Below are positions 10,559-22,700 of a stretch of DNA of 64,000 nt, piece by piece (the stretch's first letter is position 1; every line of letters starts with the position of its first letter). The stretch is from assembly GCA_035048485.1 (NCBI GenBank), contig CM068586.1:47500215-47564214 (forward strand), in the 5' to 3' direction. This stretch comes from Pteria penguin. Lineage: Eukaryota > Mollusca > Bivalvia > Pterioida > Pteriidae. A program made the translations under genes and the position numbers. A model generated the notes under the pieces. The model worked only from the letters and a program-made list of their open reading frames with translations. It did no database searches and was not told where the DNA came from.

Positions 10559-13500
10559 TCTTTATTAAAGAAAAACGGGTTTCAAGGGGAAAATCTCCTT
10601 TGTTTACAAATAAAAAAGGGTTATAACTCTGTGGGATCGAAAGATAGAATTCTACAAGTGGTATCCCATTAAAGGTGAGGTCAACACCTTTCCACTGATA
10701 CCCCATTTGATAGGGTTTGTAGGGTTTCAGGGTCTTTATTAAAGAAAAACGGGTTTCAAGGGGAAAATCTCCTTTGTTTACAAATAAAAAAGGGTTATAA
10801 CTCTGTGGGATCGAAAGATAGAATTCTACAAGTGGTATCCCATTAAAGGTGAGGTCAACACCTTTCCACTGATACCCCATTTGATAGGGTTTGTAGGGTT
10901 TCAGGGTCTTTATTAAAGAAAAACGGGTTTCAAGGGGAAAATCTCCTTTGTTTACAAATAAAAAAGGGTTATAACTCTGTGGGATCGAAAGATAGAATTC
11001 TACAAGTGGTATCCCATTAAAGGTGAGGTCAACACCTTTCCACTGATACCCCATTTGATAGGGTTTGTAGGGTTTCAGGGTCTTTATTAAAGAAAAACGG
11101 GTTTCAAGGGGAAAATCTCCTTTGTTTACAAATAAAAAAGGGTTATAACTCTGTGGGATCGAAAGATAGAATTCTACAAGTGGTATCCCATTAAAGGTGA
11201 GGTCAACACCTTTCCACTGATACCCCATTTGATAGGGTTTGTAGGGTTTCAGGGTCTTTATTAAAGAAAAACGGGTTTCAAGGGGAAAATCTCCTTTGTT
11301 TACAAATAAAAAAGGGTTATAACTCTGTGGGATCGAAAGATAGAATTCTACAAGTGGTATCCCATTAAAGGTGAGGTCAACACCTTTCCACTGATACCCC
11401 ATTTGATAGGGTTTGTAGGGTTTCAGGGTCTTTATTAAAGAAAAACGGGTTTCAAGGGGAAAATCTCCTTTGTTTACAAATAAAAAAGGGTTATAACTCT
11501 GTGGGATCGAAAGATAGAATTCTACAAGTGGTATCCATTAAAGGTGAGGTCAACACCTTTCCACTGATACCCCATTTGATAGGGTTTGTAGGGTTTCAGG
11601 GTCTTTATTAAAGAAAAACGGGTTTCAAGGGGAAAATCTCCTTTGTTTACAAATAAAAAAGGGTTATAACTCTGTGGGATCGAAAGATAGAATTCTACAA
11701 GTGGTATCCCATTAAAGGTGAGGTCAACACCTTTCCACTGATACCCCATTTGATAGGGTTTGTAGGGTTTCAGGGTCTTTATTAAAGAAAAACGGGTTTC
11801 AAGGGGAAAATCTCCTTTGTTTACAAATAAAAAAGGGTTATAACTCTGTGGGATCGAAAGATAGAATTCTACAAGTGGTATCCCATTAAAGGTGAGGTCA
11901 ACACCTTTCCACTGATACCCCATTTGATAGGGTTTGTAGGGTTTCAGGGTCTTTATTAAAGAAAAACGGGTTTCAAGGGGAAAATCTCCTTTGTTTACAA
12001 ATAAAAAAGGGTTATAACTCTGTGGGATCGAAAGATAGAATTCTACAAGTGGTATCCCATTAAAGGTGAGGTCAACACCTTTCCACTGATACCCCATTTG
12101 ATAGGGTTTGTAGGGTTTCAGGGTCTTTATTAAAGAAAAACGGGTTTCAAGGGGAAAATCTCCTTTGTTTACAAATAAAAAAGGGTTATAACTCTGTGGG
12201 ATCGAAAGATAGAATTCTACAAGTGGTATCCCATTAAAGGTGAGGTCAACACCTTTCCACTGATACCCCATTTGATAGGGTTTGTAGGGTTTCAGGGTCT
12301 TTATTAAAGAAAAACGGGTTTCAAGGGGAAAATCTCCTTTGTTTACAAATAAAAAAGGGTTATAACTCTGTGGGATCGAAAGATAGAATTCTACAAGTGG
12401 TATCCCATTAAAGGTGAGGTCAACACCTTTCCACTGATACCCCATTTGATAGGGTTTGTAATGTTTCAGGGTCTTTATTAAAGAAAAACGGGTTTCAAGG
12501 GGAAAATCTCCTTTGTTTACAAATAAAAAAGGGTTATAACTCTGTGGGATCGAAAGATAGAATTCTACAAGTGGTATCCCATTAAAGGTGAGGTCAACAC
12601 CTTTCCACTGATACCCCATTTGATAGGGTTTGTAGGGTTTCAGGGTCTTTATTAAAGAAAAACGGGTTTCAAGGGGAAAATCTCCTTTGTTTACAAATAA
12701 AAAAGGGTTATAACTCTGTGGGATCGAAAGATAGAATTCTACAAGTGGTATCCCATTAAAGGTGAGGTCAACACCTTTCCACTGATACCCCATTTGATAG
12801 GGTTTGTAGGGTTTCAGGGTCTTTATTAAAGAAAAACGGGTTTCAAGGGGAAAATCTCCTTTGTTTACAAATAAAAAAGGGTTATAACTCTGTGGGATCG
12901 AAAGATAGAATTCTACAAGTGGTATCCCATTAAAGGTGAGGTCAACACCTTTCCACTGATACCCCATTTGATAGGGTTTGTAGGGTTTCAGGGTCTTTAT
13001 TAAAGAAAAACGGGTTTCAAGGGGAAAATCTCCTTTGTTTACAAATAAAAAAGGGTTATAACTCTGTGGGATCGAAAGATAGAATTCTACAAGTGGTATC
13101 CCATTAAAGGTGAGGTCAACACCTTTCCACTGATACCCCATTTGATAGGGTTTGTAGGGTTTCAGGGTCTTTATTAAAGAAAAACGGGTTTCAAGGGGAA
13201 AATCTCCTTTGTTTACAAATAAAAAAGGGTTATAACTCTGTGGGATCGAAAGATAGAATTCTACAAGTGGTATCCCATTAAAGGTGAGGTCAACACCTTT
13301 CCACTGATACCCCATTTGATAGGGTTTGTAGGGTTTCAGGGTCTTTATTAAAGAAAAACGGGTTTCAAGGGGAAAATCTCCTTTGTTTACAAATAAAAAA
13401 GGGTTATAACTCTGTGGGATCGAAAGATAGAATTCTACAAGTGGTATCCCATTAAAGGTGAGGTCAACACCTTTCCACTGATACCCCATTTGATAGGGTT

Positions 13501-16500
13501 TGTAGGGTTTCAGGGTCTTTATTAAAGAAAAACGGGTTTCAAGGGGAAAATCTCCTTTGTTTACAAATAAAAAAGGGTTATAACTCTGTGGGATCGAAAG
13601 ATAGAATTCTACAAGTGGTATCCCATTAAAGGTGAGGTCAACACCTTTCCACTGATACCCCATTTGATAGGGTTTGTAGGGTTTCAGGGTCTTTATTAAA
13701 GAAAAACGGGTTTCAAGGGGAAAATCTCCTTTGTTTACAAATAAAAAAGGGTTATAACTCTGTGGGATCGAAAGATAGAATTCTACAAGTGGTATCCCAT
13801 TAAAGGTGAGGTCAACACCTTTCCACTGATACCCCATTTGATAGGGTTTGTAGGGTTTCAGGGTCTTTATTAAAGAAAAACGGGTTTCAAGGGGAAAATC
13901 TCCTTTGTTTACAAATAAAAAAGGGTTATAACTCTGTGGGATCGAAAGATAGAATTCTACAAGTGGTATCCCATTAAAGGTGAGGTCAACACCTTTCCAC
14001 TGATACCCCATTTGATAGGGTTTGTAGGGTTTCAGGGTCTTTATTAAAGAAAAACGGGTTTCAAGGGGAAAATCTCCTTTGTTTACAAATAAAAAAGGGT
14101 TATAACTCTGTGGGATCGAAAGATAGAATTCTACAAGTGGTATCCCATTAAAGGTGAGGTCAACACCTTTCCACTGATACCCCATTTGATAGGGTTTGTA
14201 GGGTTTCAGGGTCTTTATTAAAGAAAAACGGGTTTCAAGGGGAAAATCTCCTTTGTTTACAAATAAAAAAGGGTTATAACTCTGTGGGATCGAAAGATAG
14301 AATTCTACAAGTGGTATCCCATTAAAGGTGAGGTCAACACCTTTCCACTGATACCCCATTTGATAGGGTTTGTAGGGTTTCAGGGTCTTTATTAAAGAAA
14401 AACGGGTTTCAAGGGGAAAATCTCCTTTGTTTACAAATAAAAAAGGGTTATAACTCTGTGGGATCGAAAGATAGAATTCTACAAGTGGTATCCCATTAAA
14501 GGTGAGGTCAACACCTTTCCACTGATACCCCATTTGATAGGGTTTGTAGGGTTTCAGGGTCTTTATTAAAGAAAAACGGTTTTCAAGGGGAAAATCTCCT
14601 TTGTTTACAAATAAAAAAGGGTTATAACTCTGTGGGATCGAAAGATAGAATTCTACAAGTGGTATCCCATTAAAGGTGAGGTCAACACCTTTCCACTGAT
14701 ACCCCATTTGATAGGGTTTGTAGGGTTTCAGGGTCTTTATTAAAGAAAAACGGGTTTCAAGGGGAAAATCTCCTTTGTTTACAAATAAAAAAGGGTTATA
14801 ACTCTGTGGGATCGAAAGATAGAATTGTACAAATGGTACCACATGAAAGGTGAGGTCAACACCTTTCCACTGATACCCCATTTGATAGGGTTTGTAGGGT
14901 TTCAGGGTCTTTATTAAAGAAAAACGGGTTTCAAGGGGAAAATCTCCTTTGTTTACAAATAAAAAAGGGTTATAACTCTGTGGGATCGAAAGATAGAATT
15001 CTACAAGTGGTATCCCATTAAAGGTGAGGTCAACACCTTTCCACTGATACCCCATTTGATAGGGTTTGTAGGGTTTCAGGGTCTTTATTAAAGAAAAACG
15101 GGTTTCAAGGGGAAAATCTCCTTTGTTTACAAATAAAAAAGGGTTATAACTCTGTGGGATCGAAAGATAGAATTCTACAAGTGGTATCCCATTAAAGGTG
15201 AGGTCAACACCTTTCCACTGATACCCCATTTGATAGGGTTTGTAATGTTTCAGGGTCTTTATTAAAGAAAAACGGGTTTCAAGGGGAAAATCTCCTTTGT
15301 TTACAAATAAAAAAGGGTTATAACTCTGTGGGATCGAAAGATAGAATTCTACAAGTGGTATCCCATTAAAGGTGAGGTCAACACCTTTCCACTGATACCC
15401 CATTTGATAGGGTTTGTAGGGTTTCAGGGTCTTTATTAAAGAAAAACGGGTTTCAAGGGGAAAATCTCCTTTGTTTACAAATAAAAAAGGGTTATAACTC
15501 TGTGGGATCGAAAGATAGAATTCTACAAGTGGTATCCCATTAAAGGTGAGGTCAACACCTTTCCACTGATACCCCATTTGATAGGGTTTGTAGGGTTTCA
15601 GGGTCTTTATTAAAGAAAAACGGGTTTCAAGGGGAAAATCTCCTTTGTTTACAAATAAAAAAGGGTTATAACTCTGTGGGATCGAAAGATAGAATTCTAC
15701 AAGTGGTATCCCATTAAAGGTGAGGTCAACACCTTTCCACTGATACCCCATTTGATAGGGTTTGTAGGGTTTCAGGGTCTTTATTAAAGAAAAACGGGTT
15801 TCAAGGGGAAAATCTCCTTTGTTTACAAATAAAAAAGGGTTATAACTCTGTGGGATCGAAAGATAGAATTCTACAAGTGGTATCCCATTAAAGGTGAGGT
15901 CAACACCTTTCCACTGATACCCCATTTGATAGGGTTTGTAGGGTTTCAGGGTCTTTATTAAAGAAAAACGGGTTTCAAGGGGAAAATCTCCTTTGTTTAC
16001 AAATAAAAAAGGGTTATAACTCTGTGGGATCGAAAGATAGAATTCTACAAGTGGTATCCCATTAAAGGTGAGGTCAACACCTTTCCACTGATACCCCATT
16101 TGATAGGGTTTGTAGGGTTTCAGGGTCTTTATTAAAGAAAAACGGGTTTCAAGGGGAAAATCTCCTTTGTTTACAAATAAAAAAGGGTTATAACTCTGTG
16201 GGATCGAAAGATAGAATTCTACAAATGGTACCATATGAAAGGTGAGGTCAACACCTTTCCACTGATACCCCATTTGATAGGGTTTGTAGGGTTTCAGGGT
16301 CTTTATTAAAGAAAAACGGGTTTCAAGGGGAAAATCTCCTTTGTTTACAAATAAAAAAGGGTTATAACTCTGTGGGATCGAAAGATAGAATTCTACAAGT
16401 GGTATCCCATTAAAGGTGAGGTCAACACCTTTCCACTGATACCCCATTTGATAGGGTTTGTAGGGTTTCAGGGTCTTTATTAAAGAAAAACGGGTTTCAA

Positions 16501-16738
16501 GGGGAAAATCTCCTTTGTTTACAAATAAAAAAGGGTTATAACTCTGTGGGATCGAAAGATAGAATTCTACAAGTGGTATCCCATTAAAGGTGAGGTCAAC
16601 ACCTTTCCACTGATACCCCATTTGATAGGGTTTGTAGGGTTTCAGGGTCTTTATTAAAGAAAAACGGGTTTCAAGGGGAAAATCTCCTTTGTTTACAAAT
16701 AAAAAAGGGTTATAACTCTGTGGGATCGAAAGATAGAA

Positions 16739-19700
16739 TTATACAAATGGTACCATATGAAAGGTGAGGTCAACACCTTTCCACTGATACCCCATTTGAT
16801 AGGGTTTGTAGGGTTTCAGGGTCTTTATTAAAGAAAAACGGGTTTCAAGGGGAAAATCTCCTTTGTTTACAAATAAAAAAGGGTTATAACTCTGTGGGAT
16901 CGAAAGATAGAATTCTACAAGTGGTATCCCATTAAAGGTGAGGTCAACACCTTTCCACTGATACCCCATTTGATAGGGTTTGTAGGGTTTCAGGGTCTTT
17001 ATTAAAGAAAAACGGGTTTCAAGGGGAAAATCTCCTTTGTTTACAAATAAAAAAGGGTTATAACTCTGTGGGATCGAAAGATAGAATTCTACAAGTGGTA
17101 TCCCATTAAAGGTGAGGTCAACACCTTTCCACTGATACCCCATTTGATAGGGTTTGTAGGGTTTCAGGGTCTTTATTAAAGAAAAACGGGTTTCAAGGGG
17201 AAAATCTCCTTTGTTTACAAATAAAAAAGGGTTATAACTCTGTGGGATCGAAAGATAGAATTCTACAAGTGGTATCCCATTAAAGGTGAGGTCAACACCT
17301 TTCCACTGATACCCCATTTGATAGGGTTTGTAGGGTTTCAGGGTCTTTATTAAAGAAAAACGGGTTTCAAGGGGAAAATCTCCTTTGTTTACAAATAAAA
17401 AAGGGTTATAACTCTGTGGGATCGAAAGATAGAATTCTACAAGTGGTACCACATGAAAGGTGAGGTCAACACCTTTCCACTGATACCCCATTTGATAGGG
17501 TTTGTAGGGTTTCAGGGTCTTTATTAAAGAAAAACGGGTTTCAAGGGGAAAATCTCCTTTGTTTACAAATAAAAAAGGGTTATAACTCTGTGGGATCGAA
17601 AGATAGAATTCTACAAGTGGTATCCCATTAAAGGTGAGGTCAACACCTTTCCACTGATACCCCATTTGATAGGGTTTGTAGGGTTTCAGGGTCTTTATTA
17701 AAGAAAAACGGGTTTCAAGGGGAAAATCTCCTTTGTTTACAAATAAAAAAGGGTTATAACTCTGTGGGATCGAAAGATAGAATTCTACAAGTGGTATCCC
17801 ATTAAAGGTGAGGTCAACACCTTTCCACTGATACCCCATTTGATAGGGTTTGTAGGGTTTCAGGGTCTTTATTAAAGAAAAACGGGTTTCAAGGGGAAAA
17901 TCTCCTTTGTTTACAAATAAAAAAGGGTTATAACTCTGTGGGATCGAAAGATAGAATTCTACAAGTGGTATCCCATTAAAGGTGAGGTCAACACCTTTCC
18001 ACTGATACCCCATTTGATAGGGTTTGTAGGGTTTCAGGGTCTTTATTAAAGAAAAACGGGTTTCAAGGGGAAAATCTCCTTTGTTTACAAATAAAAAAGG
18101 GTTATAACTCTGTGGGATCGAAAGATAGAATTCTACAAGTGGTATCCCATTAAAGGTGAGGTCAACACCTTTCCACTGATACCCCATTTGATAGGGTTTG
18201 TAGGGTTTCAGGGTCTTTATTAAAGAAAAACGGGTTTCAAGGGGAAAATCTCCTTTGTTTACAAATAAAAAAGGGTTATAACTCTGTGGGATCGAAAGAT
18301 AGAATTCTACAAGTGGTATCCCATTAAAGGTGAGGTCAACACCTTTCCACTGATACCCCATTTGATAGGGTTTGTAGGGTTTCAGGGTCTTTATTAAAGA
18401 AAAACGGGTTTCAAGGGGAAAATCTCCTTTGTTTACAAATAAAAAAGGGTTATAACTCTGTGGGATCGAAAGATAGAATTCTACAAGTGGTATCCCATTA
18501 AAGGTGAGGTCAACACCTTTCCACTGATACCCCATTTGATAGGGTTTGTAGGGTTTCAGGGTCTTTATTAAAGAAAAACGGGTTTCAAGGGGAAAATCTC
18601 CTTTGTTTACAAATAAAAAAGGGTTATAACTCTGTGGGATCGAAAGATAGAATTCTACAAGTGGTATCCCATTAAAGGTGAGGTCAACACCTTTCCACTG
18701 ATACCCCATTTGATAGGGTTTGTAGGGTTTCAGGGTCTTTATTAAAGAAAAACGGGTTTCAAGGGGAAAATCTCCTTTGTTTACAAATAAAAAAGGGTTA
18801 TAACTCTGTGGGATCGAAAGATAGAATTCTACAAGTGGTATCCCATTAAAGGTGAGGTCAACACCTTTCCACTGATACCCCATTTGATAGGGTTTGTAGG
18901 GTTTCAGGGTCTTTATTAAAGAAAAACGGGTTTCAAGGGGAAAATCTCCTTTGTTTACAAATAAAAAAGGGTTATAACTCTGTGGGATCGAAAGATAGAA
19001 TTCTACAAGTGGTATCCCATTAAAGGTGAGGTCAACACCTTTCCACTGATACCCCATTTGATAGGGTTTGTAGGGTTTCAGGGTCTTTATTAAAGAAAAA
19101 CGGGTTTCAAGGGGAAAATCTCCTTTGTTTACAAATAAAAAAGGGTTATAACTCTGTGGGATCGAAAGATAGAATTCTACAAGTGGTATCCCATTAAAGG
19201 TGAGGTCAACACCTTTCCACTGATACCCCATTTGATAGGGTTTGTAGGGTTTCAGGGTCTTTATTAAAGAAAAACGGGTTTCAAGGGGAAAATCTCCTTT
19301 GTTTACAAATAAAAAAGGGTTATAACTCTGTGGGATCGAAAGATAGAATTCTACAAGTGGTATCCCATTAAAGGTGAGGTCAACACCTTTCCACTGATAC
19401 CCCATTTGATAGGGTTTGTAGGGTTTCAGGGTCTTTATTAAAGAAAAACGGGTTTCAAGGGGAAAATCTCCTTTGTTTACAAATAAAAAAGGGTTATAAC
19501 TCTGTGGGATCGAAAGATAGAATTCTACAAGTGGTATCCCATTAAAGGTGAGGTCAACACCTTTCCACTGATACCCCATTTGATAGGGTTTGTAGGGTTT
19601 CAGGGTCTTTATTAAAGAAAAACGGGTTTCAAGGGGAAAATCTCCTTTGTTTACAAATAAAAAAGGGTTATAACTCTGTGGGATCGAAAGATAGAATTCT

Positions 19701-22700
19701 ACAAGTGGTATCCCATTAAAGGTGAGGTCAACACCTTTCCACTGATACCCCATTTGATAGGGTTTGTAGGGTTTCAGGGTCTTTATTAAAGAAAAACGGG
19801 TTTCAAGGGGAAAATCTCCTTTGTTTACAAATAAAAAAGGGTTATAACTCTGTGGGATCGAAAGATAGAATTCTACAAGTGGTATCCCATTAAAGGTGAG
19901 GTCAACACCTTTCCACTGATACCCCATTTGATAGGGTTTGTAGGGTTTCAGGGTCTTTATTAAAGAAAAACGGGTTTCAAGGGGAAAATCTCCTTTGTTT
20001 ACAAATAAAAAAGGGTTATAACTCTGTGGGATCGAAAGATAGAATTCTACAAGTGGTATCCCATTAAAGGTGAGGTCAACACCTTTCCACTGATACCCCA
20101 TTTGATAGGGTTTGTAGGGTTTCAGGGTCTTTATTAAAGAAAAACGGGTTTCAAGGGGAAAATCTCCTTTGTTTACAAATAAAAAAGGGTTATAACTCTG
20201 TGGGATCGAAAGATAGAATTCTACAAGTGGTATCCCATTAAAGGTGAGGTCAACACCTTTCCACTGATACCCCATTTGATAGGGTTTGTAGGGTTTCAGG
20301 GTCTTTATTAAAGAAAAACGGGTTTCAAGGGGAAAATCTCCTTTGTTTACAAATAAAAAAGGGTTATAACTCTGTGGGATCGAAAGATAGAATTCTACAA
20401 GTGGTATCCCATTAAAGGTGAGGTCAACACCTTTCCACTGATACCCCATTTGATAGGGTTTGTAGGGTTTCAGGGTCTTTATTAAAGAAAAACGGGTTTC
20501 AAGGGGAAAATCTCCTTTGTTTACAAATAAAAAAGGGTTATAACTCTGTGGGATCGAAAGATAGAATTCTACAAGTGGTATCCCATTAAAGGTGAGGTCA
20601 ACACCTTTCCACTGATACCCCATTTGATAGGGTTTGTAGGGTTTCAGGGTCTTTATTAAAGAAAAACGGGTTTCAAGGGGAAAATCTCCTTTGTTTACAA
20701 ATAAAAAAGGGTTATAACTCTGTGGGATCGAAAGATAGAATTCTACAAGTGGTATCCCATTAAAGGTGAGGTCAACACCTTTCCACTGATACCCCATTTG
20801 ATAGGGTTTGTAGGGTTTCAGGGTCTTTATTAAAGAAAAACGGGTTTCAAGGGGAAAATCTCCTTTGTTTACAAATAAAAAAGGGTTATAACTCTGTGGG
20901 ATCGAAAGATAGAATTCTACAAGTGGTATCCCATTAAAGGTGAGGTCAACACCTTTCCACTGATACCCCATTTGATAGGGTTTGTAGGGTTTCAGGGTCT
21001 TTATTAAAGAAAAACGGGTTTCAAGGGGAAAATCTCCTTTGTTTACAAATAAAAAAGGGTTATAACTCTGTGGGATCGAAAGATAGAATTCTACAAGTGG
21101 TATCCCATTAAAGGTGAGGTCAACACCTTTCCACTGATACCCCATTTGATAGGGTTTGTAGGGTTTCAGGGTCTTTATTAAAGAAAAACGGGTTTCAAGG
21201 GGAAAATCTCCTTTGTTTACAAATAAAAAAGGGTTATAACTCTGTGGGATCGAAAGATAGAATTCTACAAGTGGTATCCCATTAAAGGTGAGGTCAACAC
21301 CTTTCCACTGATACCCCATTTGATAGGGTTTGTAGGGTTTCAGGGTCTTTATTAAAGAAAAACGGGTTTCAAGGGGAAAATCTCCTTTGTTTACAAATAA
21401 AAAAGGGTTATAACTCTGTGGGATCGAAAGATAGAATTCTACAAGTGGTATCCCATTAAAGGTGAGGTCAACACCTTTCCACTGATACCCCATTTGATAG
21501 GGTTTGTAGGGTTTCAGGGTCTTTATTAAAGAAAAACGGGTTTCAAGGGGAAAATCTCCTTTGTTTACAAATAAAAAAGGGTTATAACTCTGTGGGATCG
21601 AAAGATAGAATTCTACAAGTGGTATCCCATTAAAGGTGAGGTCAACACCTTTCCACTGATACCCCATTTGATAGGGTTTGTAGGGTTTCAGGGTCTTTAT
21701 TAAAGAAAAACGGGTTTCAAGGGGAAAATCTCCTTTGTTTACAAATAAAAAAGGGTTATAACTCTGTGGGATCGAAAGATAGAATTCTACAAGTGGTATC
21801 CCATTAAAGGTGAGGTCAACACCTTTCCACTGATACCCCATTTGATAGGGTTTGTAGGGTTTCAGGGTCTTTATTAAAGAAAAACGGGTTTCAAGGGGAA
21901 AATCTCCTTTGTTTACAAATAAAAAAGGGTTATAACTCTGTGGGATCGAAAGATAGAATTCTACAAGTGGTATCCCATTAAAGGTGAGGTCAACACCTTT
22001 CCACTGATACCCCATTTGATAGGGTTTGTAGGGTTTCAGGGTCTTTATTAAAGAAAAACGGGTTTCAAGGGGAAAATCTCCTTTGTTTACAAATAAAAAA
22101 GGGTTATAACTCTGTGGGATCGAAAGATAGAATTCTACAAGTGGTATCCCATTAAAGGTGAGGTCAACACCTTTCCACTGATACCCCATTTGATAGGGTT
22201 TGTAGGGTTTCAGGGTCTTTATTAAAGAAAAACGGGTTTCAAGGGGAAAATCTCCTTTGTTTACAAATAAAAAAGGGTTATAACTCTGTGGGATCGAAAG
22301 ATAGAATTCTACAAGTGGTATCCCATTAAAGGTGAGGTCAACACCTTTCCACTGATACCCCATTTGATAGGGTTTGTAGGGTTTCAGGGTCTTTATTAAA
22401 GAAAAACGGGTTTCAAGGGGAAAATCTCCTTTGTTTACAAATAAAAAAGGGTTATAACTCTGTGGGATCGAAAGATAGAATTCTACAAGTGGTATCCCAT
22501 TAAAGGTGAGGTCAACACCTTTCCACTGATACCCCATTTGATAGGGTTTGTAATGTTTCAGGGTCTTTATTAAAGAAAAACGGGTTTCAAGGGGAAAATC
22601 TCCTTTGTTTACAAATAAAAAAGGGTTATAACTCTGTGGGATCGAAAGATAGAATTCTACAAGTGGTATCCCATTAAAGGTGAGGTCAACACCTTTCCAC

